This document shows, one piece after another, positions 26,362 to 35,439 of a stretch of DNA of 64,000 bases. Numbering within the stretch: position 1 is the stretch's first letter; every line of letters starts with the position of its first letter. The DNA comes from Gluconacetobacter tumulicola (GTDB lineage: Bacteria; Pseudomonadota; Alphaproteobacteria; Acetobacterales; Acetobacteraceae), in NCBI RefSeq assembly GCF_014174215.1, contig NZ_JABEQL010000005.1, positions 1 through 64,000 on the forward strand. Reading direction: 5' to 3'. The translations under genes and the position numbers were made by a program. The notes below the pieces were generated by a model. That model was given only the letters and a program-made list of their open reading frames with translations. It searched no databases and was not told the DNA's origin.

Positions 26362-28305
26362 ATGGCGCTCTCTGATCTGACCGTCCGGCAGGCGAAGACC
26401 ACCGGAAAACGCTACACCCTCTCCGACAACGACTGCCTGGGCCTGATGGTCTCAGCCGCAGGCGGCAAGTCATGGATATTCCGCTACTACTGGCTGGGCA
26501 AGCAGAAGCGCATGTCCTTGGGCGGCTATCCCGCCCTCAGCCTGCGCGAGGCTCGTGCCGAGCGAGACAAGGCCCAGGCCCTGCTCGCAAGGGGGATCGA
26601 TCCCCAGGTCGAACGCGACCAGAAACGTCACGCAGCCAAGCTGGCGGGCGAATACACCTTCAAGACCGTCTTCGACGCCTGGGTCGAACATCGCCGCAAG
26701 GAACTCAAGGAAGGCCGTCAGAGCACGCTTTCCCAGATCCTGCGCATCTTCAACAAGGACGTGCTGCCCACTCTGGGGAAGATGTCGATCTACGACATTC
26801 GCCGCCCTCAGCTCCTGGGCGTCTTGGCGGCGATCGAGAAGCGCAAGGCGTTCACTACTGCAGAAAAGGTCCGCACCTGGTTCAACCAGATGTTCCGTTA
26901 TGCCCTGGTCATCGCCGAGGGGCTGGAAGTCAACCCGGCCGCAGACCTGGACGTCGTGGCCGAACCCAAGCCTCCGGTGGCCCACAACCCCTACCTGCGC
27001 CTACCCAAACTGCCCGAGTTTCTTCAGAAGCTCCGGCTCTACAACCCCCGTGGCTGGCAGACCCAGCTTGGCGTCCGGCTACTATTCCTGACCGGGGTGC
27101 GCACCGGCGAATTGCGGTTGGCAGAACCTGAACAGTTCGACCTCGACAGGGGTTTGTGGATCATCCCGCCGCAGATCGTCAAGCAGCTCCAGGACGAAAT
27201 GCGCAAGGCCGGGAAGCGGCCGCAGGACGTGCCCCCCTATATCGTGCCGCTATCCCTGCAGGCCATCGAGATCGTCCGCTACCTCTTGAGCGCAATGCGG
27301 CCGGCGCAAAAATACCTGCTGTCGCACCGTAGCGAACTCAAGAAGCGTATCAGCGAGAACACCCTCAACAAAGCTCTGCAGCTCATGGGCTATGAGGGAC
27401 GGCTGACCGGCCACGGCATCCGCGGCACCATTTCGACGGCACTCAACGAGATCGGCTACCCCAAGATTTGGGTGGATGCGCAGCTTTCGCACTCGGACCC
27501 GAATACGGTGAGTTCGGCCTACAACCACGCCAAGTACGTGGAGCCGCGTCGTCGGATGATGCAGGACTGGGCTGACCGCCTCGACCTGCTCGAACAGGGC
27601 GAAGTGGAGGCCGCGAGCACGCACCTGACCATCCGTATCGACGGGGTGCCGGCGATGGCGGAATTGGAGGGAGTTGTAGATGCGTCCCCCATGATGGCCG
27701 AGCCTGCGTTCCCTGGCGTCCCGCCGGTGGTGGCCACGCCCATTGTCGTGACCCCGGACAACGGCGGGATCACCTTCCAGCGTCTGTCGCAGGTGCCGCC
27801 ACCTCCTACCCATGCCCCTGAGCCGGAAGTCTCCGCAATCCAACGGGAGCGCGAGGAAATGCTGGCCATGTACGAGTCACCGAACAACCTGCCGGTCCCG
27901 CTGTTCGGCAAGCTGGCCGGAAAATCCAAGGACCAGATCAACCGCGAGCTGAAAGCCGGCAAGTTACTGTCCATCAGCCTGGGCAATCGGGGACAGCGGG
28001 TTCCCGACTGGCAACTGGTGCCGCTCAAGCACCGGCTGGCTCAGGTGCTCATGAACCAGTGCCCACACGCGGATTCGTGGGACCTGTACCGCATGCTGAC
28101 CCAGCCGCACCCGGACCTGGGTGATCGCGCGGCCATTGATGCGGTCACGCCGACCAACGTGCCCGCGATCACCCGGGTCCTCATGGGCGACTACCAGCAC
28201 CATGCGGATGTGTCCGAGGTCGTTGCACCGCGCCAGGTCCCTGACGATGTGCGGCAAAGCGTTCGCCGACTGGTGGATAGCGCAGTAGTTCTAGACGGAG
28301 CATAG
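26362..28305 (+). CDS. P4-type tyrosine integrase of an ICEclc-like element
   Basis: The 647-aa protein is close in length and layout to IntB13 of ICEclc. Residues 1-90 form the DUF4102 arm-binding domain (LTVRQAKTTGKRYTLSDNDCLGLMV). Catalytic residues are visible: Arg247 (TGVRTGEL), His351 and Arg354 (HGIR), His377 (QLSHSD) and the nucleophile Tyr387 (SAYNHAKY). After a proline-rich linker (about 425-500), residues 508-612 form a tail homologous to the Xre-like antitoxin encoded at 55007. It integrates and excises the element, normally at tRNA-Gly. I prefer ATG 26362, with AGGAG seven bases upstream, to ATG 26320. A perfect nine-base-stem hairpin (28319-28340) follows the stop. Confidence 0.93.
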   Translation: MALSDLTVRQAKTTGKRYTLSDNDCLGLMVSAAGGKSWIFRYYWLGKQKRMSLGGYPALSLREARAERDKAQALLARGIDPQVERDQKRHAAKLAGEYTFKTVFDAWVEHRRKELKEGRQSTLSQILRIFNKDVLPTLGKMSIYDIRRPQLLGVLAAIEKRKAFTTAEKVRTWFNQMFRYALVIAEGLEVNPAADLDVVAEPKPPVAHNPYLRLPKLPEFLQKLRLYNPRGWQTQLGVRLLFLTGVRTGELRLAEPEQFDLDRGLWIIPPQIVKQLQDEMRKAGKRPQDVPPYIVPLSLQAIEIVRYLLSAMRPAQKYLLSHRSELKKRISENTLNKALQLMGYEGRLTGHGIRGTISTALNEIGYPKIWVDAQLSHSDPNTVSSAYNHAKYVEPRRRMMQDWADRLDLLEQGEVEAASTHLTIRIDGVPAMAELEGVVDASPMMAEPAFPGVPPVVATPIVVTPDNGGITFQRLSQVPPPPTHAPEPEVSAIQREREEMLAMYESPNNLPVPLFGKLAGKSKDQINRELKAGKLLSISLGNRGQRVPDWQLVPLKHRLAQVLMNQCPHADSWDLYRMLTQPHPDLGDRAAIDAVTPTNVPAITRVLMGDYQHHADVSEVVAPRQVPDDVRQSVRRLVDSAVVLDGA

Positions 28306-28318
28306 GCTCCCAAACCTT

Positions 28319-28340
28319 GCAGGGGCCTTGCGGCCCCTGC
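28319..28340. terminator. Hairpin between convergent integrase and DyP genes
   Basis: GCAGGGGCC (28319-28327) pairs perfectly with GGCCCCTGC (28332-28340), loop TTGC. There is no T run, so it may be a weak or factor-dependent bidirectional terminator. Confidence 0.55.
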
Positions 28341-28341
28341 A

Positions 28342-29310
28342 CTACGCTTGGACCGCCTCCACGAGTTCGCTCAGCGTGCGCGGTGCGGGAGCGAAGAACA
28401 CGGCGCCGGTGTGCGCTGTCGAGAAATCGAGCAGGCGGTCGTGCATGCCTGGCGGATCGCCGAGGAACATGCGCTCCAGCATCTTCTGCGTCACCCACAG
28501 ATGCCTGGAGTAGCCGATGAAGTAGGTGCCATATTCGCCCTGGCCGGGGCGGCCGAAGGGCATGTTGTCGCGCAGGATGTCGTGCTCGGTGCCGTCGTCG
28601 TCCACGATCGTGGCGAGGGTCTTGTGCGATTTCTGACCGCTCGTCGCGTCGGGCAATTCGACATTGCTGACGATTTCCCGGCCGATGATCCGCTCTTGCT
28701 CGTCCTTGGCGAGCCGAGCCCACGGCTGCATTTGGTGCAGATACTTCTGCACCACCAAGTAGCTGCCGCCGGCGAATGCTTGATCTTCACTGCCGACCAG
28801 CGTCGAGGCGCCGATGTCGTGCCCGGTCGGGTTAGCCGTGCCATCGACAAAGCCAAGCAGGTCGCGGGAGTCGAAGTAGCGAAAACCGATCACCTCGTCG
28901 GCCACCGTTACGCTGCTGCCCAGTTGGTCCAGCAGCAGGCGCTCGAATTCAAAACAGAGGTCCTCGCGTTCGGCACGGATGTGAAAGAACAGGTCGCCGG
29001 GCGTGGCCGGCGCGGTGTGCTTGGCACCCTCGATGGGCGCGAAAGGCCGCAGTTCCTTCGGGCGCTTCCCGGTCTGGAAACGGTCCCATAGCGCCGATCC
29101 CAGCGCAGTGATGCACGATAGCCGGCCGTTGAGATCGCGGAAGCCCACCGTTTTGATCAGGTCGTCCAGCCCGTCCAAGACGCCGGCGACTGCCTGAAGG
29201 GCCTCGTGGTCCTCGGCGACCGTCAACGTGAGAAACACCGCCGCGCGCGACAGCGGCGCATCGATGCTTTGCGAGTCAATTGGTACTCGATCCCAACCAC
29301 TTCCAACCAT
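28342..29310 (-). CDS. DyP-type haem peroxidase
   Basis: The 322-aa protein is a dye-decolourising peroxidase of the YfeX-like group. It has the diagnostic GFVDGTANP motif with catalytic Asp156 and the C-terminal NMPFGRPGQGEYGTYFIGYS block near the haem. DyP enzymes use hydrogen peroxide to oxidise bulky substrates and help in oxidative stress. No Tat signal is seen, so it is cytosolic. It is the first cargo gene after the integrase and points toward it. Length is typical (about 300-320). Confidence 0.93.
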   Translation of the reverse strand: MVGSGWDRVPIDSQSIDAPLSRAAVFLTLTVAEDHEALQAVAGVLDGLDDLIKTVGFRDLNGRLSCITALGSALWDRFQTGKRPKELRPFAPIEGAKHTAPATPGDLFFHIRAEREDLCFEFERLLLDQLGSSVTVADEVIGFRYFDSRDLLGFVDGTANPTGHDIGASTLVGSEDQAFAGGSYLVVQKYLHQMQPWARLAKDEQERIIGREIVSNVELPDATSGQKSHKTLATIVDDDGTEHDILRDNMPFGRPGQGEYGTYFIGYSRHLWVTQKMLERMFLGDPPGMHDRLLDFSTAHTGAVFFAPAPRTLSELVEAVQA

Positions 29311-29428
29311 TCGTGCCTCCCAAGACCATGTTAATTCATCATATTGCCAGAGATGGAATCGCTATCACTGGCGCGCTAACAGGCGCGTGCCGCTGTAATT
29401 ACCCGCGCGCAGCCTCGGCGAGAGCGGG

Positions 29429-30082
29429 CTATGGGTTATTCGAGCAAGCCACCCTGTCCCTGGCAACCAGCATTGCCCTGTGCTCGAACCGCTCAGAAAC
29501 AGCATTGGCTTGTCCGTGGGGCCGCTGCAGGTATGTCACGATCTCGTAGGGGCCGTCTGAAAGCGGTCGCATAGTGATCCCCCACGCATGGGCACGCTCA
29601 ATGCGCGATTGCGCGGAGAGCCCCACTCCGTAGCCAGCGGCCACCCAGAGCGCCATCATCTCGAACGAAGTCACATGCTGAATGCTCTGCTGGCTCAACG
29701 GAAGAAACGACAGTCGCTGATCCAGCAGTAGGCAAGCCTCCGCCGGCCAGCGAAACACCGGATAGTCCAGAAGCTCGGCAAGCGTGATCTTCGCCTGGGC
29801 AACTAAGGGGGACCCCAGCGGCACTGCAATAGCCACGTTCTCCACCCAGAGCGGTTGGCTTTTCACGGCCGGAGCACCAGCGTTCCGAAGCGACATGCCG
29901 GCGTCGTAGCGGCCTTCCTCAAGGCCCGTCAACAGATCATCGGCTGAGGTCTCAAAGAACGTGATGGTGACTTCTGGTTCCTCCGCGCGCTGTAGGGCAA
30001 GAAGCTTAGTGAGGCAAGAGGATGGCACTCCGGGCGCGATAGCAAGCCTGAAATGGGAAAACTGGCTGGTGGCGTCATGCAT
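29429..30082 (-). pseudogene. LysR effector-binding domain lacking the DNA-binding domain
   Basis: About 218 residues match only the C-terminal half of LysR regulators (FRLAIAPGVPSSCLTKLLALQRAEEPEVTITFFETSADDLLTGLEEGRYDAGMSL, later GYGVGLSAQSRIERA). The frame continues upstream to 30343 but the extra residues have no winged-HTH sequence, and that stretch is occupied by the XRE gene on the other strand. So the N-terminal 85 residues have been lost or replaced. It could still be made from ATG 30082 as a ligand-binding fragment, but I treat it as a remnant. Confidence 0.75.
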
Positions 30083-30201
30083 GAGGGCCCCCAATAAGCG
30101 ATCTGTCCAGAAAGGCAAACCAGCGTTGCAGGAAAGAGTGAAGTTTAACGTCGTTATCTTTAACGTGGTTAATTGTGGCAGATTGTTTGACGCTTCTGCT
30201 A

Positions 30202-30495
30202 ATGCAGAAATCAACAATTCAGCCAGGCCGTCCTTCTGGCACATCGACGTATGAATCCGAGTCGGCGTTAGCCTTCGGACAGGCCGTGCGCGCTGCGCGC
30301 GTCGCTCAAGGAGTCGCGCAAGACGAGTTCGCATCTCGGGCAAGCATTTCGCGTTCTCACATGGGTAAGATCGAGCGTGGTGAGCACGTGCCCACGCTTC
30401 CGCTCATACTGAAAATTTCTACGGCACTTGGAATAAGCGCGGCTGACCTGATGACGGCGACCGAACGCAATCTGCGTGCCGACACTGATCCCTGA
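30202..30495 (+). CDS. XRE-family helix-turn-helix regulator
   Basis: The 97-aa protein has a clear XRE HTH: FGQAVRAARVAQGVAQDEFASRASISRSHMGKIERGEHVPTLPLILKISTALGISAADLM. The N-terminal tail of about 28 residues is variable. ATG 30202 is preferred; a GTG at 30175 would add nine residues. It lies in the space left by the truncated LysR gene, convergent with the full LysR gene at 30518. XRE proteins of this type often control excision or transfer genes, but no target is evident. Confidence 0.85.
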   Translation: MQKSTIQPGRPSGTSTYESESALAFGQAVRAARVAQGVAQDEFASRASISRSHMGKIERGEHVPTLPLILKISTALGISAADLMTATERNLRADTDP

Positions 30496-30517
30496 GTGTC
30501 TAGCCTGCCAGGCTCCG

Positions 30518-31408
30518 TCAACCGTCCGAAGAGTCGCGAAGGCGAACGATAAATCGCTCCACCGAAGCCGATAAATTGCCGCCGTCGGGCCGAAGCAGGT
30601 AGGTGGTGATCACGGCAGAAGCCATCGCCAAGGGGCGGATCACCACATCCGGCCGTTGGGAGATGGGAATCTTGGTCGCCGTCATGAAGCCGATGCCGTA
30701 GCCGGCGCCGACCAACGTGAGCATCATGTCCAGCGAGGACACTTCCTCGACAACATTCAGCTTGTGCTCCAACGTGTTGAGCAGCCGCTTGAGTTCGCGG
30801 CAATAACCCTCGCATACCTGCGGGTCGCACAGGACAAGTGGATGGCCTTGAAGTTCTTGAAGTGGCACCTCCTTGTAGGTGAGCAATGAGTGACGAGCTG
30901 GCACCGCAATCACCAGCGGGTCGTGCCAGATTGGTTCGGCAGCGATACCGTCGCCGACATCGGCCGTGTGCGCGAACCCGATCATGAAGTCGCCCGAACG
31001 CAAGCCACGTACTTGCTCTGCCAGAGGCACTTCTGACAAGCGTATTTCGATCTCCGGCTCCTCGGCGCGGCAACGAGCCAGAAATGCCGATAGCCGTGGA
31101 TCGATAGCCCCATCTGATACAGCGATGCGCAGGCTACCGCGCAAGCCCGATGCCACAGCCTTGGCATTTTCACGAGCCTGTTCCAGCACTGTGAATAGAC
31201 GGCGAACATCTTGCAAGAAGACCGCGCCCGCCGCCGTTAGAACTGTTCCTCGACGGTTTCGGTCGAAGAGCACTACGCCCAACTCGTCCTCAAGTTCCTT
31301 GATGGCTCGTGATAGCGGTGGTTGTTCGATATGCAGGCGCTCAGCCGCCCGCGTGAAATGTAGCTCCTCAGCAAGAACTACGAAGCAGCGAAGATGGCGC
31401 AGCTCCAT
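30518..31408 (-). CDS. LysR-family transcriptional regulator
   Basis: The 296-aa product is a complete LysR regulator: HTH at residues 1-60 (MELRHLRCFVVLAEELHFTRAAERLHIEQPPLSRAIKELEDELG) and effector domain to the end. Its effector domain is similar in style to the truncated LysR fragment at 29429, for example GAGYGIGFMTATKI compared with AAGYGVGLSAQSRI, so the two may share ancestry. Its target is unknown. It is read away from the formaldehyde dehydrogenase gene, 484 bases upstream. Confidence 0.92.
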   Translation of the reverse strand: MELRHLRCFVVLAEELHFTRAAERLHIEQPPLSRAIKELEDELGVVLFDRNRRGTVLTAAGAVFLQDVRRLFTVLEQARENAKAVASGLRGSLRIAVSDGAIDPRLSAFLARCRAEEPEIEIRLSEVPLAEQVRGLRSGDFMIGFAHTADVGDGIAAEPIWHDPLVIAVPARHSLLTYKEVPLQELQGHPLVLCDPQVCEGYCRELKRLLNTLEHKLNVVEEVSSLDMMLTLVGAGYGIGFMTATKIPISQRPDVVIRPLAMASAVITTYLLRPDGGNLSASVERFIVRLRDSSDG

Positions 31409-31892
31409 AGGCCACCCTCCCGTTCCGACTTATCCAACACTGTGCTATCTCCCTATAGAAGTGACTGCCATTCTGGCGGCGGCGAGTTCGGCCACGTCTT
31501 TGGAAACTTCTGGCTGAATGAGCCAGGGCTGGGTTGACCGTGCGATGGCCCGAGGCCGGCACAACACCAGGCGAGCCTGATCAAGTCCGAGGGGTGGTAA
31601 GGATCAGACGAAGGCTATCTCCAGCCACGCACGTCAATGGATGCCGTGCATCGTCCCCGTCTGATCCTTGGCCGATTGCGAACCAAGCGCTCGAACACGC
31701 TTGCGGTTGATCATCACCTGCGGATTGCTGAGGCTCTGCTCCTGGCCCGAGCCAAGGCAAGCACCCTGGGGCAGACGGCAAATGCCGGCGAAAATATTCG
31801 CCGGCTCTAGTTGCTGGCCGGAGGCTGGCGGGACCAGGATGCCTCTCACCAGTAAGTGTGAGGCATCCTGATGCTTAGCCCGCGCCGGATGC
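31409..31892. other. Gap with inverted repeats and a possible gene remnant
   Basis: A perfect 12-base inverted repeat (AAGGATCAGACG at 31599-31610, CGTCTGATCCTT at 31658-31669) encloses 47 bases. A second hairpin, AGGATGCCTC with GAGGCATCCT, lies around 31837-31872, just after the FdhA stop. The minus frame from 31912 to 31634 reads like coding sequence (RLPQGACLGSGQEQSLSNPQ) but has no recognisable family. It may be a decayed gene. Confidence 0.4.
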
Positions 31893-33107
31893 TTAATGCC
31901 GCACTGAACCATGCGGGTCGATGACGTACTTGTATGCAGAACCCGCGTCGAACTCTTTGTACGCGGCGGGCGCGTCTTCGAGCTTGATGAACTTGGTGTT
32001 CATCATCGGCGAAAGGTAAGGCATGCGATCGTTCAGTATCGCCCGCATTAACGCATGGTTGTAATTGGCCGTCGGAGATTGACCAGCCGACATTCGCGGC
32101 GACTTGATCCAGGCGTTGGACCATTCCAGGTCCATATGGCCTTTCTTGGCTTTCGGGTCTTTCGAGATCGGGTTTGCGCAGTACACGCCGACCGTGCTGG
32201 TCATTCCGCCGAAGCGGACATATTTGAGCATTGCGTTGGTAACAGCGCTCTCCACGATCTTGTCAGCTTCCGCGCCAAACCCGCGGCAGTCCACACCAAC
32301 ATAGTCGATGACGCGGTCCACCTGCCTGTGCCCGGTAATGCGTTCGAGATGGTCCTCGATCGGCACGCCGTCGGAAAGGTTGATGGTTTCCACGCCGTGT
32401 GGCTTGAGAAGGTCCAGCCGCTCTTGAATGTAATCGGCAACGATAATGGCGCCTGCACCCAGAAGTCTGGCGCAGGCGGCACCCGCTCTGCCGACAGGCC
32501 CGGCACCGAAGATCAGGATGTTTTCGCCGACGACGTAGGCCGGTGCGGCTGGCCAGTCAGGACCAGCGAACCCATGGAAAGCTGTGGGTAGTACGTCAGA
32601 GAGAAGGGTCAGGTCGCGGATTTTTTCCATAGCGGCATCCTTGTCAGGGAAGCGCAGGAGATTGAAATCCGCATAAGGTACGAAGAGATAATCACCTTGG
32701 CCCCCCGTCCAGCCGCCGAGGTTGAACCCGTAGGCTCCGCAGTCGATTTCCGGGTTGGTGTTCTCGCATACATCAGACCGCATATGCTTGCAGTTGTAGC
32801 AACGCCCACAACCCACATTGAAGGGAACGGAAACGATGTCGCCCTTCTTCACGACTTCGACGTCTGATCCCACTTCGATCACTTCGCCGGTCATTTCATG
32901 GCCCATGGTCATTCCCTTGGGAACAGCAAACGAACCGCGATAAATATGAAGGTCGCTGCCACAGATATTCGTGGTAACTATTTTGAGGATGGCGCCGTGG
33001 GGTGCGCTTTTCCCTTGAGGGGTTATCAGCTCTGGAAATTTGAAGGTGTTGACCTTCATTTCCAAGGGCTTCTCGAAAGTCACGATTCGGTTGCCGGTCG
33101 GAGTCAT
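31893..33107 (-). CDS. fdhA: Glutathione-independent formaldehyde dehydrogenase
   Basis: The enzyme oxidises formaldehyde to formate with tightly bound NAD and needs no glutathione; the best known is from Pseudomonas putida. The 404-aa product is a zinc-containing MDR protein with catalytic zinc ligand Cys49 and the GHE pair His70-Glu71. The structural zinc cysteines are Cys100, 103, 106 and 114, and the family-specific insertion is SKDPKAKKGHMDLEWSNAWIKSP. I take ATG 33107, with AGAGG upstream; a longer start at 33137 exists. It forms the first formaldehyde route of the island; the glutathione route is at 41-45 kb. A LysR gene lies on either side. Confidence 0.93.
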   Translation of the reverse strand: MTPTGNRIVTFEKPLEMKVNTFKFPELITPQGKSAPHGAILKIVTTNICGSDLHIYRGSFAVPKGMTMGHEMTGEVIEVGSDVEVVKKGDIVSVPFNVGCGRCYNCKHMRSDVCENTNPEIDCGAYGFNLGGWTGGQGDYLFVPYADFNLLRFPDKDAAMEKIRDLTLLSDVLPTAFHGFAGPDWPAAPAYVVGENILIFGAGPVGRAGAACARLLGAGAIIVADYIQERLDLLKPHGVETINLSDGVPIEDHLERITGHRQVDRVIDYVGVDCRGFGAEADKIVESAVTNAMLKYVRFGGMTSTVGVYCANPISKDPKAKKGHMDLEWSNAWIKSPRMSAGQSPTANYNHALMRAILNDRMPYLSPMMNTKFIKLEDAPAAYKEFDAGSAYKYVIDPHGSVRH

Positions 33108-33574
33108 TTCGTCACCTCTGTGCGTTAATGTTTCCATCTTCTAAATCGAAGTGGGAAACGAGACTTACCGCTGTCAAGAAGAACGATGGTGGTACTGCCT
33201 AGCCGTTGGCCGCGTCTCCTTCTGCGGTCTTGACAGCATCGGATCAAGCTCAGAAGTGGTCAAACTGGAATAATCTATGTGCAGATAGGCACGATCTATC
33301 TACGCTGGCTCGTCGAGCCGTGTTCGTCTCTTCGCTGGGAGAGGACAACGATCATCAGTACATCGCGCCTCGTAGCTTGATCCAGGAACAGTCAGCTCGA
33401 CCCAGCGAGACATGTGGAGGCCGCATACCGCAGGTCCTCCTGTTCCCCGTGTTGTCCCTGGCCCCTTGTGGCCTTCGATGGGTTGCTCAGCACGTGGCGC
33501 CTGTTAGCGGCGCACACGGCATGCCTGCAATCTTCGCTTGGTTGAAGCAATACAGAGTTGCTCTTCAAGACTCG
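33108..33574. other. Upstream region of fdhA with left 87-bp repeat
   Basis: The gap contains the fdhA promoter side and the left copy of an 87-base inverted repeat (33232-33318). The rest, 33319-33574, has no gene I can support. Confidence 0.45.
33232..33318 (+). repeat. 87-bp imperfect inverted repeat, left copy
   Basis: The 87 bases are about 80% identical to the reverse complement of 40925-41011, with no gaps. The outer ends read GACAGCATCGG and the inner ends TCGAGC on both copies. They bracket 7.6 kb. In one frame both could encode a similar short peptide, so they may be remnants of the same gene end. Confidence 0.75.
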
Positions 33575-34516
33575 CTATTTCAGGGGGCTTTGGGATGAGT
33601 CTGCTTTGGGCTGGAACCGACGATGGATGGATATAACGGATTGAAGAGTGGCGGCCAGTTCGGGAGTGTGCACCATTTCGAGCAATGTGCGCGATGACGG
33701 TGCCTCGAACGCATTTTTTCCAGCAACGAATCCGACATTTGAGTGTGACATTGGTCCATTGATCGCAATTGCGTGGAGATTTGGAATGTGCGCGAGTCGG
33801 CCGGCCAGAGATTGCGGAAGAACTGCCGAGTATTTCCCTGTCGCTATATGTGCTGATAGCACGTCAATTGAATCAGTGCGAATAGTCTGCGCGGTGCACT
33901 GCGTCAGCCTATCTTGAATCGGCTCAGGTACTGCCGAGTTCAGCAGGCAGAGTTGTTTATTAAGAACATGCTCCCATGTTGTGCTTCGGGGTTGCTGTGT
34001 TCTAGCGGCGTGAAAAAGGAAAATGCGTTCACGGTACAGAAGGTGAGTGTCGAAGTCTTCCCCTGGGATATCCTCCAAATGCATGAGTGCCATATCCAAA
34101 TTGTTTTCTCGAATCGCCTGCAGCAGAGAGGAAGCGCCGGAGACTAGAACTGATTGTTGAAGTAAAGGTGTTTTTTCAGCAAGGGCGATGCTTAATGTGG
34201 GCGCTACACCGGCAGTTCCTGGGAGTATCCCTAGACGGAATTGCCCCTCTATACCTCGCCGTAGTGCGGAGAGTTCTCGCTCCAGCCCTTTGCAGTCGTC
34301 ATACATCTGCTGGGCCCAGGACAGTACGCGCATCCCTTCAGAAGTGAGCCCGTCATAGCGTCGGCCATGACGCACGATCTCGACACCCATGTCTTCCTCC
34401 AGTTGCTTGATGCCTGCGGAGAGTGTCGGCTGAGAAACATTGCAGCTTTTGGCCGCGTTGCCAAAATGGCCTTCGCGGTGCAAGGCAAGCAAGTATTCAA
34501 AGTTCCTTACGATCAT
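33575..34516 (-). CDS. LysR-family regulator (FdsR/OxyR-like group)
   Basis: The 313-aa protein starts MIVRNFEYLLALHREGHFGNAAKSCNVSQPTLSAGIKQLEEDMGVEIV, a LysR HTH of the type found in regulators of formate dehydrogenase and related redox enzymes. The effector domain is complete. The gene is visibly AT-richer than the ICE backbone, as are the DUF488 and uvrB genes after it. A link to formate, the product of the aldehyde dehydrogenases, is tempting but only inferred from similarity of the N-terminus. Confidence 0.88.
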   Translation of the reverse strand: MIVRNFEYLLALHREGHFGNAAKSCNVSQPTLSAGIKQLEEDMGVEIVRHGRRYDGLTSEGMRVLSWAQQMYDDCKGLERELSALRRGIEGQFRLGILPGTAGVAPTLSIALAEKTPLLQQSVLVSGASSLLQAIRENNLDMALMHLEDIPGEDFDTHLLYRERIFLFHAARTQQPRSTTWEHVLNKQLCLLNSAVPEPIQDRLTQCTAQTIRTDSIDVLSAHIATGKYSAVLPQSLAGRLAHIPNLHAIAINGPMSHSNVGFVAGKNAFEAPSSRTLLEMVHTPELAATLQSVISIHRRFQPKADSSQSPLK

Positions 34517-35007
34517 AAATTTTCTTCTGATAAAGTTGATGACATTTTATACTTTTGCGAAAAATCCGCTGCACGCTTCGACCCGCGTCCGATCCTGGTC
34601 ACGTGGCTGGCACGCATGAGAAGCTGTTGCGCGCAGTGCCCATGCAATAGGCCCGATTCGTCATTGACGGTCAACACCACCACGCACGGGACAGCCAACA
34701 GCGCGAATACAGGTGGTTCGCGCTGTAGGGCGATCATCCTCGCTGTAGCTTAGCAGTTGGCGCGTTCTGGAAGGAACGAACGGGAGTAGTGAGGCCCGCA
34801 GCCGCAAAAGGCGATGCTAAGCTCTTGAGCTGTTCGGCTCATGGCCGCGAGTGGTTGAAGCGGCGAGAGAATGGAGCTTGCCGGGCCCGCTGTGGAGTAG
34901 CCAGTACACCATGGCCCCAGCGTTTCCTTGGCTGCGATTGGTGGGCGTACCTGGCGGTGTCTCAATAGCAGCCATTTATGGATAAAGGAACAAGGGGAAT
35001 AAGGTAG
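34517..35007. other. Gap between LysR and DUF488 genes
   Basis: I see no supported gene in 491 bases. The part next to 34517 should hold the LysR promoter and perhaps that of an upstream target that is no longer present. AAGGGGAATAAGGTAG just before 35008 is the ribosome binding region of the DUF488 gene. Confidence 0.4.
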
Positions 35008-35439
35008 ATGAAAATATTCACGATTGGATTCACCAAGACCTCCGCACGATCCTTCTTCACCAAGTTAAGCGCTTCTGGTGCCGAGCGCCTTGTCGATGTA
35101 CGCCTGAATAATGTTTCGCAATTGGCGGGTTTCGCAAAACGCGAGGATCTTCGGTATTTCTCCGAGGCATTGTGTGGGATGGAATATGAGCATCTGACAG
35201 CACTTGCTCCAACCAAAGAAATGTTCGATGAATATAAAATAAAAGGTGGGGATTGGGATATCTACGCCAGTAAATTTCTGGATTTAATGTCGTCCCGAAA
35301 GATCGAGTCAATCGATAAAGAGAAGATTGATAACAGTTGCCTGCTTTGTAGCGAAGACAAGCCCCATCACTGCCATCGGAGGCTAGTGGCCGAGTACCTC
35401 GCAGGCAAATGGCCGAATGTCGAGATCGTGCATCTTTAG
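35008..35439 (+). CDS. DUF488 family protein
   Basis: The 143-aa protein has the DUF488 pattern: KIFTIGFTKTSARSFFTKL at the start, RLVDVRLNN, and the C-terminal CLLCSEDKPHHCHRRLVAEYL with a Cys/His cluster. DUF488 proteins are uncharacterised, common in genomic islands, and the CxxCxE...HCHR motif suggests metal or thiol chemistry. It is AT-rich compared with the flanks. It shares strand with uvrB but is separated by 374 bases. Confidence 0.87.
   Translation: MKIFTIGFTKTSARSFFTKLSASGAERLVDVRLNNVSQLAGFAKREDLRYFSEALCGMEYEHLTALAPTKEMFDEYKIKGGDWDIYASKFLDLMSSRKIESIDKEKIDNSCLLCSEDKPHHCHRRLVAEYLAGKWPNVEIVHL

Noticed and set aside
33206-33598. Plus-strand gene over the left 87-bp repeat
   Set aside because: The frame has no start signal or family; its only similarity is to the reverse copy of the repeat at 41 kb.
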